A stretch of 64,000 nucleotides of DNA, taken from contig OX463782.1 of the NCBI GenBank assembly GCA_949825025.1, positions 40,664,709-40,728,708 of the forward strand, in the 5' to 3' direction. This DNA comes from Siphlonurus alternatus (taxonomy: Eukaryota; Arthropoda; Insecta; Ephemeroptera; Siphlonuridae). The notes beneath the pieces are model-generated. The model worked only from the letters and a program-made list of their open reading frames with translations, did no database searches and was not told the origin of the DNA. Shown here piece after piece: positions 20,771 to 33,239 of this stretch. The translations under genes were made by a program, and so were the position numbers. Position 1 is the first letter of the stretch. Each line of letters begins with the position of its first letter.

Positions 20771-22410
20771 CAAGGCTAACCTGGCCTATTAGACCAACCA
20801 GACCAACCAGGCTCACCCGGCCAACCGGGCCCACCAGACTTCCAGACCAACCAGACCAACCAGACCAACCGGGATAACCAGGCCAACCAGGCCAACCAGA
20901 CCAACCAGACCAACCAGACCAACCAGGCTAACCAGGCCAACCTGGTCAACCAGGCCAACCAGGGCAACCAGACCAACCAGCCAACCAGCCCAACCAGCCA
21001 ATCCAGACCAACCAGACCAACCTGGTCAACCAGCCAACCAGGCCAACCAGGCCAACCAGGCCAACCAGGCCTACCAGACCAACCAGGCTAACCAAACTTG
21101 ACATTCCTGCCAGGCTAAATTGCCCAACCAGACCAACTGGGCCAACCAGCCCAACCGGACCAAACAGGCCATCCAGCCAATCAGGCCATCCAGGCCAACC
21201 AGCCAACCAGGCCAACCTGGTCAACCAGGCCAACCAGGGCAACTAGACCAACCAGCCAACCAGCCCAACCAGCCCAACCAGACCAACCTGGTCAACCAGC
21301 CAACCGGGCCAACCAGGCCAACCAGGCCTACCAGACCAACCAGACCAACCAGACCAACCAGGCCAACCAAGCTTACCAGTCCTGCCAGGCTAACTTCCAA
21401 AAACCGGCCAACCAGCCATCAAGCCCAACCAGCCCAACCAGACCAACCAGGCCAACCAGCCAGCCAGCCCAACCAGACCAACCAGACCAAACAGGCCAAC
21501 CAGGTCAACCAGGCCAACCAGGTCAACCAGGCCAAGAAGGGCAACCAGGCCAACTAGCCAACCAGGCCAACCAGGGCCACCAGGCCAACTAGCCAACCAG
21601 GCCAACCAGGCCAATCACACCAACCAGCCCAACCAGCCACACCAGGCCAACAAGGCCAACCAGCCCAACCAGGTTAACCAGGCGTATTAGACCAACCAGG
21701 CTCATCAGGCCAACCGGCACACCAGGCTTCCAGACCAACCAGACCAACCAGACCAACCGGGCCAACAAGGCCAACCAGGCCAACCAGACCAACCAGACCA
21801 ACCAGACCAGCTTGGCTAACCAGGCCAACCTGGTCAACCAGGCCATCTAAGGCAACCAGAACAACCAGCCAACCAGCCCAACCAGCCCAACCAGACCAAC
21901 CAGACTAACCTGGTCAACCAGCCAACCGGGCCAACCAGGCCAACCAGACCAACCAGACCAACCAGACCAACCAGGCCAACCAAGCTTACCAGTCCTGCCA
22001 GGCTAACTTGCCCAACCAGGCCAACCAGCCCAACCAGCCCAACCAGGCCAACCAGCCCAACCAGGCTAACCAGGTCAACCAGGCCAACTAGCCAACCAGG
22101 CCAACCAGCCAACCAGCCCAACCAGCCCAACCAGCCCAACCAGACCAACCAGGCCAACCAGGGTACCCAGGCCAACTAGCCAACCAGGCCAACAAGGCTA
22201 ACCTGGCCTATTAGACCAACCAGACCAACCAGGCTCACCCGGCCAACCGGGCCCACCAGACTTCCAGACCAACCAGACCAACCAGACCAACCGGGATAAC
22301 CAGGCCAACCAGGCCAACCAGACCAACCAGACCAACCAGGCTAACCAGGCCAACCTGGTCAACCAGGCCAACCAGGGCAACCAAACCAACCAGCCAACCA
22401 GCCCAACCAG
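20771..22410. repeat. S, H, H2, V3, H and S cassettes
   Basis: An S without a KpnI site (20,776) leads into an H with unusual GACATTCCTGCC and GGCTAAATTGCCC near 21,100-21,120. Then come an H2 with TTCCAAAAACCGG, GGGCCACCAGG near 21,575, a V3 (21,589), an H, a KpnI site near 22,164 and a second S (22,198). The segment ends near 22,410, where AACCAGCCCAGCC begins an M module. Its duplicate at 27,757-29,396 shares these unusual changes. Confidence 0.8.
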
Positions 22411-23394
22411 CCCAGCCAGGCTAACCTGGCCAACCAGGCAAACTCGGCCAACCGGACCCACCAGGCCTAACAAACCAGCCAGGCCAACCAGACCAACCAG
22501 GCTAACCTTGCAAACCAGACCAACTCGGCCAACCGGACAAAATAGACCAACCGGGCCATCGAGGCCAGCTAGACCAACCAGACCAACCAGGCTAACCAGG
22601 CCAACCTGGTCATCCTGGCCAACCTGGTCATCAAGGCCAACCAGGGTAACTAGGCCAACCAGCCAACCAGCCCAACCAGACCAACCAGACCAACCTGGTC
22701 AACCAGCAAACCAGGCCAACCAGGCCTACCAGACCAACCAGGCCAACCAAGCTTACCAGTCCTGCCAGGCTAACTTGCCCAACCAGACCAACTGGGCCAA
22801 CCAGCCCAACCGGACAAAACAGGCCATCCAGCCAATCAGGCCATCCAGGCCAACTAGTCCAACCAAGCTAACCTGGCCTACTAGGCTAACTCGGCCAACT
22901 GGACCCACCAGGCCTACCAGACCATCTTAGCCAACCAGCCCAACCGGACCAAACAGGCCATCCAGCCAATCAGGCCATCCAGGCCAACCAGCCAACCAGG
23001 CCAACCTGGTCAACCAGGCCAACCAGGGCAACCAGACCAACCAGCCAACCAGCCCAACCAGCCCAACCAGACCAACCAGACCAGCCTGGTCAACCAGCCA
23101 ACCAGGCCAACCAGGCCAACCAGGCCAACCAGGCCTACCAGACCAACCAGGCTAACCAAACTTACCATTCCTGCCAGGCTAACTTGCCCAACCAGACCAA
23201 CTGGGCCAACCAGCCCAACCGGACCAAACAGGCCATCCAGCCAATCAGGCCATCCAGGCCAACCAGCCAACCAGGCCAACCTGGTCAACCAGGCCAACCA
23301 GGGCAACCAGACCAACCAGCCAACCAGCCCAACCAGCCAATCCAGACCAACCAGACCAACCTGGTCAACCAGCCAACCAGGCCAACCAGGCCAA
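22411..23394. repeat. M, H1, T, H, H insert between the two 6.0-kb copies
   Basis: These 984 bases are the part of the 6,996-bp period that is not itself repeated. The segment carries M (landmark 22,508), H1, the SpeI/T cassette, and H copies like 12,100-13,090 and 8,815-9,770. It supplies the M-proximal half of the 3.3-kb block, so with the copy downstream it restores a full block across 22.4-24.9 kb. Confidence 0.78.
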
Positions 23395-26300
23395 CCAGGC
23401 CAACCAGGCCTACCAGACCAACCAGGCTAACCAAACTTACCATTACTGCCAGGCTAACTTGCCCAACCAGACCAACTGGGCCAACCAGCCCAACCGGACC
23501 AAACAGGCCATCCAGCCAATCAGGCCATCCAGGCCAACCAGCCAACCAGGCCAACCTGGTCAACCAGGCCAACCAGGGCAACCAGACCAACCAGCCAACC
23601 AGCCCAACCAGCCCAACCAGACCAACCAGACCAACCTGGTCAACCAGCCAACCTGGCCAACCAGGCCTACCAGACCAACCAGACCAACAAGGCCAACCAA
23701 GCTTACCAGTCCTGCCAGGCTAACTTCCCCAAACCGGCCAACCAGCCATCAAGCCCTACCAGCCCAACCAGACCAACCAGGCCAACCAGCCAGCCAGCCC
23801 AACCAGACCAACCAGACCAAACAGGCCAACCAGGTCAACCAGGCCAAGAAGGGCAACCAGGCCAAGAAGGACAACCAGGCCAACTAGCCAACCAGGCCAA
23901 CCAGGGCAACCAGGCCAACTAGCCAACCAGGCCAACCAGGCCAATCACACCAACCAGCCCATCCAGCCACACCAGGCCAACAAGGCCAACCAGCCTAACC
24001 AGGTTAACCAGGCGTATTAGACCAACCAGGCTCATCCGGCCAACCAGGCCAACCAAGCTAATTAGGCCAACTTGTTCAACCAGGCCAACAAGGGCAACAC
24101 GGCAAGCCAGGCCACCAGGTTAACCAGGCTTCCAGACCAACCAGACCAACCAGACCAACCTGGTCAACCAGCCAACCAGGCAAACCAGGCCAACCAGGCC
24201 AACCAGGCCAACCAGGCCTACCAGACCAACCAGGCCAACCAAGCTTACCAGTCCTGCCAGGCTAACTTGCCCAACCAGACCAACTGGGCCAACCAGCCCA
24301 ACCGGACAAAACAGGTCATCCAGCCAATCAGGCCATCCAGGCCAACTAGTCAAACCAAGCTAAATTGGCCTACTAGGCTAACTCGGCCAACTGGACCCAC
24401 CAGGCCTACCAGACCATCTTAGCCAACCAGCCCAACCGGACCAAACAGGCCATCCAGCCAATCAGGCCATCCAGGCCAACCAGCCAACCATGCCAACCTG
24501 GTCAACCAGGCCAACCAGGGCAACCAGACCAACCAGCCAACCAGCCCAACCAGCCCAACCAGAGCAACCAGATCAACCTGGTCAACCAGCCAACCGGGCC
24601 AACCAGGCCAACCAGGCTTACCAGACCAACCAGACCAACCAGACCAACCAGGCCAACCAAGCTTACCAGTCCTGCCAGGCTAACTTCCCCAAACCGGCCA
24701 ACCAGCCATCAAGCCCAACCAGCCCAACCAAACCAACCAGGCTTACCAGCCAGCCAGCCCAACCAGACCAACCAGACCAAACAGGCCAACCAGGTCAACC
24801 AGGCCAAGAAGGGCAACCAGGCCAAGAAGGGCAACCAGGCCAACTAGCCAACCAGGCCAACCAGGGCAACCAGGCCAACTAGCCAACCAGGCCAACCAGG
24901 CCAATCACACCAACCAGCCCATCCAGCCACACCAGGCCAACAAGGCCAACCAGCCTAACCAGGTTAACCAGGCGTATTAGACCAACCAGGCTCCTCCGGC
25001 CAACCGGGCCCACCAGGCTTCCAGACCAACCAGACCAACTAGACCAACCGGGCCAACAAGGCCAACCAGGCCAACCAGACCAACCAGACCAACCAGGCCA
25101 ACCTGGTCAACCAGGCCAACTAGGGCAACCAGAACAACCAGCCAACCAGCCCAACCAGCCCAACCAGGCTAACCTGGCCAACCAGAACAACCAGCCAACC
25201 AGCCCAACCAGCCCAACCAGGCTAACCTGGCCAACCAGGCAAACTCGGCCAACCGGACCCACCAGGCCTAACAGACCAGCCAGGCCAACCAGACCAACCA
25301 GGCTAACCTTGCGAACCAGACCATCTCGGCCAACCGGACAAAATAGACAAACCGGGCCATCGAGGCCAGTTAGACCAACCAGACCAACCAGGCTAACCAG
25401 GCCAACCTGGTCATCCAGGCCAACCAGGGCAACCAGGCCAACCAGCCCAACTAGACTAACTTGGTCAACCAGCCAACCGGGCCAACCAGGCCAACCAGGC
25501 CTACCAGACCAACCAGACCAACCAAGCCAACCAAGCTTACCAGTCCTGCCAGGCTAACTTGCAAAAACCAGGCCAACCAGACCAACCAGGCCAACCAGCC
25601 AACCAGCCCAACCAGCCCAACCAGGCCAAACAGGCCAACCAGGCCAACCAAGCTAATTAGGCCAACTTGTTCAACCAGGCTAACCAGGGCAACACGGCAA
25701 GCCAGGCCACCAGGTTAACCAGGCTTCCAGACCAACCAGACCAACCGGGCCAACCAGGCCAACCGGGCCAACCAGACCAACCACACCAACGAGGTCAACC
25801 AGCCCAACCAGCCACACCAGGCCAACAAGGCCAACCAGCCCAACCAGGCCAACCAAACTAACTCGGCCAACCGGACCCACCGGGCCTACCAGACCAACCA
25901 AGCTAACCAGGCCAACCTGGCCAACCAGGCTAACCTGGCCAACTAGACTAACTCGGCCAACCAACCCAACCAGCCCATCCAGGCCAACCAGCCAACCAGG
26001 CCAACCTGGTCAACCAGGGCAACCAGACCAACCAGCCAACCAGCCCAACCAGCCCAACCAGACCAACGAGAACAACCTGGTCAACCAGCCAACCTGGCCA
26101 ACCAGGCCTACCAGACCAACCAGACCAACCAGGCCAACCAAGCTTACCAGTCCTGCCAGGCTAACTTCCCCAAACCGGCCAACCAGCCATCAAGCCCTAC
26201 CAGCCCAACCAGACCAACCAGGCCAACCAGCCAGCCAGCCCAACCAGACCAACCAGACCAAACAGGACAACCAGGTCAACCAGGCCAACCAGGTCAACCA

Positions 26301-27261
26301 GGCCAAGAAGGGCAACCAGGCCAACTAGCCAACCAGGCCAACCAGGGCAACCAGGCCAACTAGCCAACCAGGCCAACCAGGCCAATCACACCAACCAGCC
26401 CAACCCGCCACACCAGGCCAACAAGGCCAACCAGCCCAACCAGGTTAACCAGGCGTATTAGACCAACCAGGCTCATCCAGCCAACCGGGCCCACCAGGCT
26501 TCCAGACCAACCAGACCAACCAGACCAACCGGGCCAACAAGGCCAACCAGGCCAACCAGACCAACCTGACCAACTTGGCTAACCAGGCCAACCTGGTCAA
26601 CCAGGCCATCTAGGGCAACCAGAACAACCAGCCAACCAGCCCAACCAGCCCAACCAGGCTAACCAGGCCAACCTGGTCATCCTGGCCAACCTGGTCATCC
26701 AGGCCAACCAGGGTAACCAGGCCAACCAGCCAACCAGCCCAACCAGACCAACCTGGTCAACCAGCCAACCGGGCCAACCAGGCCAACCAGGCCTACCAGA
26801 CCAACCAGACCAACCAGACCAACCAGACCAACTAGGCCAACCAAGCTTACCAGTCCTGCCAGGCTAACTTGCCCAACCAGGGCAACCAGCCCAACCAGAC
26901 CAACCAGGCCAACCAGCCCAACCAGACCAACCAGGCCAACCAGGTCAACCAGGCCAACTAGCCAACCAGGCCAACCAGGCCAACCAAGCCAACCAGCCAA
27001 CCAGCCCAACCAGCCCAACCAGACCAACCAGGCCAACCAGCCCAACCAGACCAACCAGACCAAACAGGCCAACCAGGTCAACCAGGCCAACCAGGGCAAC
27101 CAGGCCAAGAAGGGCAACCAGGCCAACTAGCCAACCAGGCCAACAAGGGCAACCAGGCCAACTAGCCAACCAGGCCAACCAGGCCAATCACACCAACCAG
27201 CCCAACAAGCCACACCAGGCCAACAAGGCCAACCAGCCCAACCAGGTTAACCAGGCGTATT

Positions 27262-27300
27262 AGACCAACCAGGCTCATTTGGCCAACCGGCACACCAGGC
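27262..27300. other. Candidate gene-conversion patch in a V cassette
   Basis: Within an otherwise near-identical duplicate, this copy reads CTCATTTGGCC and CCGGCACACC. Its partner near 20,288 reads CTCATCCGGCC and CCGGGCCCACC. The patch resembles the V2' type (CTCATTCGG, CCGGCACACC) found elsewhere in the array. It also causes the one-base change in the offset. Clustered differences that match another family member suggest conversion, but independent mutation is not excluded. Confidence 0.55.
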
Positions 27301-27440
27301 TTCCAGACCAACCAGACCAACCAGACCAACCGGGCCAACAAGGCCAACCAGGCCAACCAGACCAACCAGACCAACCAGGCTAACCAAACCAACCTGGTCA
27401 ACCAGACCAACTAGGGCAGCCAGAACAACCAGCCAACCAG

Positions 27441-27577
27441 CCCAACCAGGCTAACCTTGCGAACCAGACCAACTCGGCCAACCGGACAAAATAGACCAAC
27501 CGGGCCATCGAGGCCAGCTAGACCAACCAGACCAACCAGGCTAACCAGGCCAACCTGGTCATCCAGGCCAACCAGGG
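27441..27577. repeat. Truncated M cassette, second copy
   Basis: This is the counterpart of 20,455-20,590, with the same missing front and the same single TGGTCATCC unit. It therefore arose by block duplication rather than by a separate truncation. Confidence 0.8.
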
Positions 27578-29396
27578 CAACCAGGCCAACCAGCCAACCA
27601 GACCAACCAGACTAACCTGGTCAACCAGCCAACCGGGACAACCAGGCTTACCAGTCCTGCCAGGCTAACTTGCCCAACCAGGCCAACCAGCCCAACCAGC
27701 CCAACCAGGCCAACCAGCCCAACCAGACAACCAGGTCAACCAGGCCAACTAGCCAACAAGGCTAACCTGGCCTATTAGACCAACCAGACCAACCAGGCTC
27801 ACCCGGCCAACCGGGCCCACCAGACTTCCAGACCAACCAGACCAACCAGACCAACCGGGATAACCAGGCCAACCAGGCCAACCAGACCAACCAGACCAAC
27901 CAGACCAACCAGGCTAACCAGGCCAACCTGGTCAACCAGGCCAACCAGGGCAACCAGACCAACCAGCCAACCAGCCCAACCAGCCAATCCAGACCAACCA
28001 GACCAACCTGGTCAACCAGCCAACCAGGCCAACCAGGCCAACCAGGCCAACCAGGCCTACCAGACCAACCAGGCTAACCAAACTTGACATTCCTGCCAGG
28101 CTAAATTGCCCAACCAGACCAACTGGGCCAACCAGCCCAACCGGACCAAACAGGCCATCCAGCCAATCAGGCCATCCAGGCCAACCAGCCAACCAGGCCA
28201 ACCTGGTCAACCAGGCCAACCAGGGCAACTAGACCAACCAGCCAACCAGCCCAACCAGCCCAACCAGACCAACCTGGTCAACCAGCCAACCGGGCCAACC
28301 AGGCCAACCAGGCCTACCAGACCAACCAGACCAACCAGACCAACCAGGCCAACCAAGCTTACCAGTCCTGCCAGGCTAACTTCCAAAAACCGGCCAACCA
28401 GCCATCAAGCCCAACCAGCCCAACCAGACCAACCAGGCCAACCAGCCAGCCAGCCCAACCAGACCAACCAGACCAAACAGGCCAACCAGGTCAACCAGGC
28501 CAACCAGGTCAACCAGGCCAAGAAGGGCAACCAGGCCAACTAGCCAACCAGGCCAACCAGGGCCACCAGGCCAACTAGCCAACCAGGCCAACCAGGCCAA
28601 TCACACCAACCAGCCCAACCAGCCACACCAGGCCAACAAGGCCAACCAGCCCAACCAGGTTAACCAGGCGTATTAGACCAACCAGGCTCATCAGGCCAAC
28701 CGGCACACCAGGCTTCCAGACCAACCAGACCAACCAGACCAACCGGGCCAACAAGGCCAACCAGGCCAACCAGACCAACCAGACCAACCAGACCAGCTTG
28801 GCTAACCAGGCCAACCTGGTCAACCAGGCCATCTAAGGCAACCAGAACAACCAGCCAACCAGCCCAACCAGCCCAACCAGACCAACCAGACTAACCTGGT
28901 CAACCAGCCAACCGGGCCAACCAGGCCAACCAGACCAACCAGACCAACCAGACCAACCAGGCCAACCAAGCTTACCAGTCCTGCCAGGCTAACTTGCCCA
29001 ACCAGGCCAACCAGCCCAACCAGCCCAACCAGGCCAACCAGCCCAACCAGGCTAACCAGGTCAACCAGGCCAACTAGCCAACCAGGCCAACCAGCCAACC
29101 AGCCCAACCAGCCCAACCAGCCCAACCAGACCAACCAGGCCAACCAGGGTACCCAGGCCAACTAGCCAACCAGGCCAACAAGGCTAACCTGGCCTATTAG
29201 ACCAACCAGACCAACCAGGCTCACCCGGCCAACCGGGCCCACCAGACTTCCAGACCAACCAGACCAACCAGACCAACCGGGATAACCAGGCCAACCAGGC
29301 CAACCAGACCAACCAGACCAACCAGGCTAACCAGGCCAACCTGGTCAACCAGGCCAACCAGGGCAACCAAACCAACCAGCCAACCAGCCCAACCAG

Positions 29397-32300
29397 CCAA
29401 TCCAGACCAACCAGACCAACCTGGTCAACCAGCCAACCAGGCCAACCAGGCCAACCAGGCCAACCAGGCCTACCAGACCAACCAGGCTAACCAAACTTAC
29501 CATTCCTGCCAGGCTAACTTGCCCAACCAAACCAACTGGGCAAACCAGCCCAACCGGACCAAACAGGCCATCCAGCCAATCAGGCTATCCAAGCCAACCA
29601 GCCAACCAGGCCAACCTGGTCAACCAGGCCAACCAGGGCAACCAGACCAACCAGCCAACCAGCCCAACCAGACCAACCAGACCAACCAGACCAACCTGGT
29701 CAACCAGCCAACCGGGCCAACCAGGCCAACCAGGCCTACCAGACCAACCAGACCAACCAGACCAACCAGGCCAACCAAGCTTACCAGTCCTGCCAGGCTA
29801 ACTTCCCCAAACCGGCCAACCAGCCATCAAGCCCAACCAGCCCAACCAGACCAACCAGGCCAACCAGCCAGCCAGCCCAACCAGACCAACCAGACCAAAC
29901 AGGCCAACCAGGTCAACCAGGCCAACCAGGTCAACCAGGCCAAGAAGGGCAACCAGGCCAACTAGCCAACCAGGCCAACCAGGGCAACCAGGCCAACTAG
30001 CCAACCAGGCCAACCAGGCCAATCACACCAACCAGCCCAACCAGCCACACCAGGCCAACAAGGCCAACCAGCCCAACCAGGTTAACCAGGCCTATTAGAC
30101 CAACCAGGCTCATCCGGCCAACCGGCACACCAGGCTTCCAGACCAACCAGACCAACCAGACCAACCGGTCCAACAAGGCCAACCAGGCCAACCAGACCAA
30201 CCAGACCAACTTGGCTAACCAGGCCAACCTGGTCAACCAGGCCATCTAGGGCAACCAGAACAACCAGCCAACCAGCCCAACCAGCCCAGCCAGGCTAACC
30301 TGGCCAACCAGGCAAACTCGGCCAACAGGACCCACCAGGCCTAACAAACCAGCCAGGCCAACCAGACCAACCAGGCTAACCTTGCGAACCAGACCAACTC
30401 GGCCAACCGGACAAAATAGACCAACCGGGCCATCGAGGCCAGCTAGACCAACCAGACCAACCAGGCTAACCAGGCCAACCTGGTCATCCTGGCCAACCTG
30501 GTCATCAAGGCCAACCAGGGTAACTAGGCCAACCAGCCAACCAGCCCAACCAGACCAACCAGACCAACCTGGTCAACCAGCAAACCAGGCCAACCAGGCC
30601 TACCAGACCAACCAGGCCAACCAAGCTTACCAGTCCTGCCAGGCTAACTTGCCCAACCAGACCAACTGGGCCAACCAGCCCAACCGGACAAAACAGGCCA
30701 TCCAGCCAATCAGGCCATCCAGGCCAACTAGTCCAACCAGACCAAACAGGCCAACCAGGTCAACCAGGCCAACCAGGTCAACCAGGCCAAGAAGGGCAAC
30801 CAGGCCAACTAGCCAACCAGGCCAACCAGGGCAACCAGGCCAACTAGCCAACCAGGCCAACCAGGCCAATCACACCAACCAGCCCAACCAGCCACACCAG
30901 GCCAACAAGGCCAACCAGCCCAACCAGGTTAACCAGGCGTATTAGACCAACCAGGCTCATTCGGCCAACCGGCACACCAGGCTTCCAGACCAACCAGACC
31001 AACCAGACCAACCGGGCCAACAAGGCCAACCAGGCCAACCAGACCAACCAGACCAACCAGACCAACTTGGCTAACCAGGCCAACCTGGTCAACCAGGCCA
31101 TCTAAGGCAACCAGAACAACCAGCCAACCAGCCCAACCAGCCCAACCAGACCAACCAGACTAACCTGGTCAACCAGCCAACCGGGCCAACCAGGCCAACC
31201 AGACCAACCAGACCAACCAGACCAACCAGGCCAACCAAGCTTACCAGTCCTGCCAGGCTAACTTGCCCAACCAGGCCAACCAGCCCAACCAGCCCAACCA
31301 GGCCAACCAGGCTAACCAGGTCAACCAGGCCAACTAGCCAACCAGGCCAACCAGCCAACCAGCCCAACCAGACCAACCAGGCCAACCAGGGTACCCAGGC
31401 CAACTAGCCAACCAGGCCAACAAGGCTAACCTGGCCTATTAGACCAACCAGACCAACCAGGCTCACCCGGCCAACCGGGCCCACCAGACTTCCAGACCAA
31501 CCAGACCAACCAGACCAACCGGGATAACCAGGCCAACCAGGCCAACCAGACCAACCAGACCAACCAGACCAACCAGGCTAACCAGGCCAACCTGGTCAAC
31601 CAGGCCAACCAGGGCAACCAGACCAACCAGCCAACCAGCCCAACCAGCCAATCTAGACCAACCTGGTCAACCAGCCAACCAGGCCAACCAGGCCATCCAG
31701 GCCAACCAGGCCTACCAGACCAACCAGGCTAACCAAACTTACCATTCCTGCCAGGCTAACTTGCCCAACCAGACCAACTAGGCCAACCAGCCCAACCGGA
31801 CCAAACAGGCCATCCAGCCAATCAGGCCATCCAGGCCAACCAGCCAACCAGGCCAACCTGGTCAACCAGGCCAATCAGACCAACCAGCCAACCAGCCCAA
31901 CCAGCCCAACCAGACCAACCTGGTCAACCAGCCAACCGGGCCAACCAGGCCAACCAGGCCTACCAGACCAACCAGACCAACCAGACCAACCAGGCCAACC
32001 AAGCTTACCAGTCCTGCCAGGCTAACTTCCCCAAACCGGCCAACCAGCCATCAAGCCCAACCAGCCCAACCAGACCAACCAGGCCAACCAGCCAGCCAGC
32101 CCAACCAGACCAACCAGACCAAACAGGCCAACCAGGTCAACCAGGCCAACCAGGTCAACCAGGCCAAGAAGGGCAACCAGGCCAACTAGCCAACCAGGCC
32201 AACCAGGGCAACCAGGCCAACTAGCCAACCAGGCCAACCAGGCCAATCACACCAACCAGCCCAACCAGCCACACCAGGCCAACAAGGCCAACCAGCCCAA

Positions 32301-33239
32301 CCAGGTTAACCAGGCCTATTAGACCAACCAGGCTCATCCGGCCAACCGGCACACCAGGCTTCCAGACCAACCAGACCAACCAGACCAACCGGTCCAACAA
32401 GGCCAACCAGACCAACCAGACCAACTTGGCTAACCAGGCCAACCTGGTCAACCAGGCCATCTAGGGCAACCAGAACAACCAGCCAACCAGCCCAGCCAGG
32501 CTAACCTGGCCAACCAGGCAAACTCGGCCAACCGGACCCACCAGGCCTAACAAACCAGCCAGGCCAACCAGACCAACCAGGCTAACCTTGCAAACCAGAC
32601 CAACTCGGCCAACCGGACAAAATAGACCAACCGGGCCATCGAGGCCAGCTAGACCAACCAGACCAACCAGGCTAACCAGGCCAACCTGGTCATCCTGGCC
32701 AACCTGGTCATCAAGGCCAACCAGGGTAACTAGGCCAACCAGCCAACCAGCCCAACCAGACCAACCAGACCAACCTGGTCAACCAGCAAACCAGGCCAAC
32801 CAGGCCTACCAGACCAACCAGGCCAACCAAGCTTACCAGTCCTGCCAGGCTAACTTGCCCAACCAGACCAACTGGGCCAACCAGCCCAACCGGACAAAAC
32901 AGGCCATCCAGCCAATCAGGCCATCCAGGCCAACTAGTCCAACCAAGCTAACCTGGCCTACTAGGCTAACTCGGCCAACTGGACCCATCAGGCCTACCAG
33001 ACCATCTTAGCCAACCAGCCCAACCGGACCAAACAGGCCATCCAGCCAATCAGGCCTTCCAGGCCAACCAGCCAACCAGGCCAATCTGGTCAACCAGGCC
33101 AACCAGGGCAACCAGACCAACCAGCCAACCAGCCCAACCAGCCCCAACCAGACCAACCAGACCAACCTGGTCAACCAGCCAACCAGGCCAACCAGGCCAA
33201 CCAGGCCAACCAGGCCTACCAGACCAACCAGGCTAACCA
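29397..33239. repeat. Block related to 5.7-9.5 kb (offset about 23.7 kb)
   Basis: The order is H, H, H2, V1 (29,997), M (30,382), H1 joined to H2, V2' (30,844), H, S (31,426), H, H2, V1 (32,221), M (32,588), H1, T and H. The offset from the 5.7-9.5 kb region moves between 23,712 and 23,676, mostly in steps of nine. Local oddities include CAAACCAACTGGGC and CTATCCAAGCC near 29,525-29,595. A one-base insertion lies near 33,140 (AGCCCCAACC). Confidence 0.78.

Larger units (their letters stand above)
23395..29396. repeat. 6.0-kb block, second copy (of 16,399-22,410)
   Basis: The offset is 6,996 from 16.4 to 19.86 kb, 6,987 after one AGCCCAACC unit is lost near 26,885, and 6,986 after a one-base difference near 27,290. 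Outside those places I saw very few substitutions (for example GGCAAACCAGG near 24,180). Shared rare changes, including the 53-bp duplication, both truncated M copies and TTCCAAAAACCGG, show that it was copied as one piece. The right edge falls at about 29,396, where the sequence turns to CCAGCCAATCCAGACC. Confidence 0.9.

Noticed and set aside
16399..29396. Long terminal repeats of a retroelement flanking an insert
   Set aside because: The 6.0-kb direct repeats and the 984-bp insert between them are all nonamer satellite. There are no TG...CA ends, primer-binding site, polyprotein or target-site duplication.
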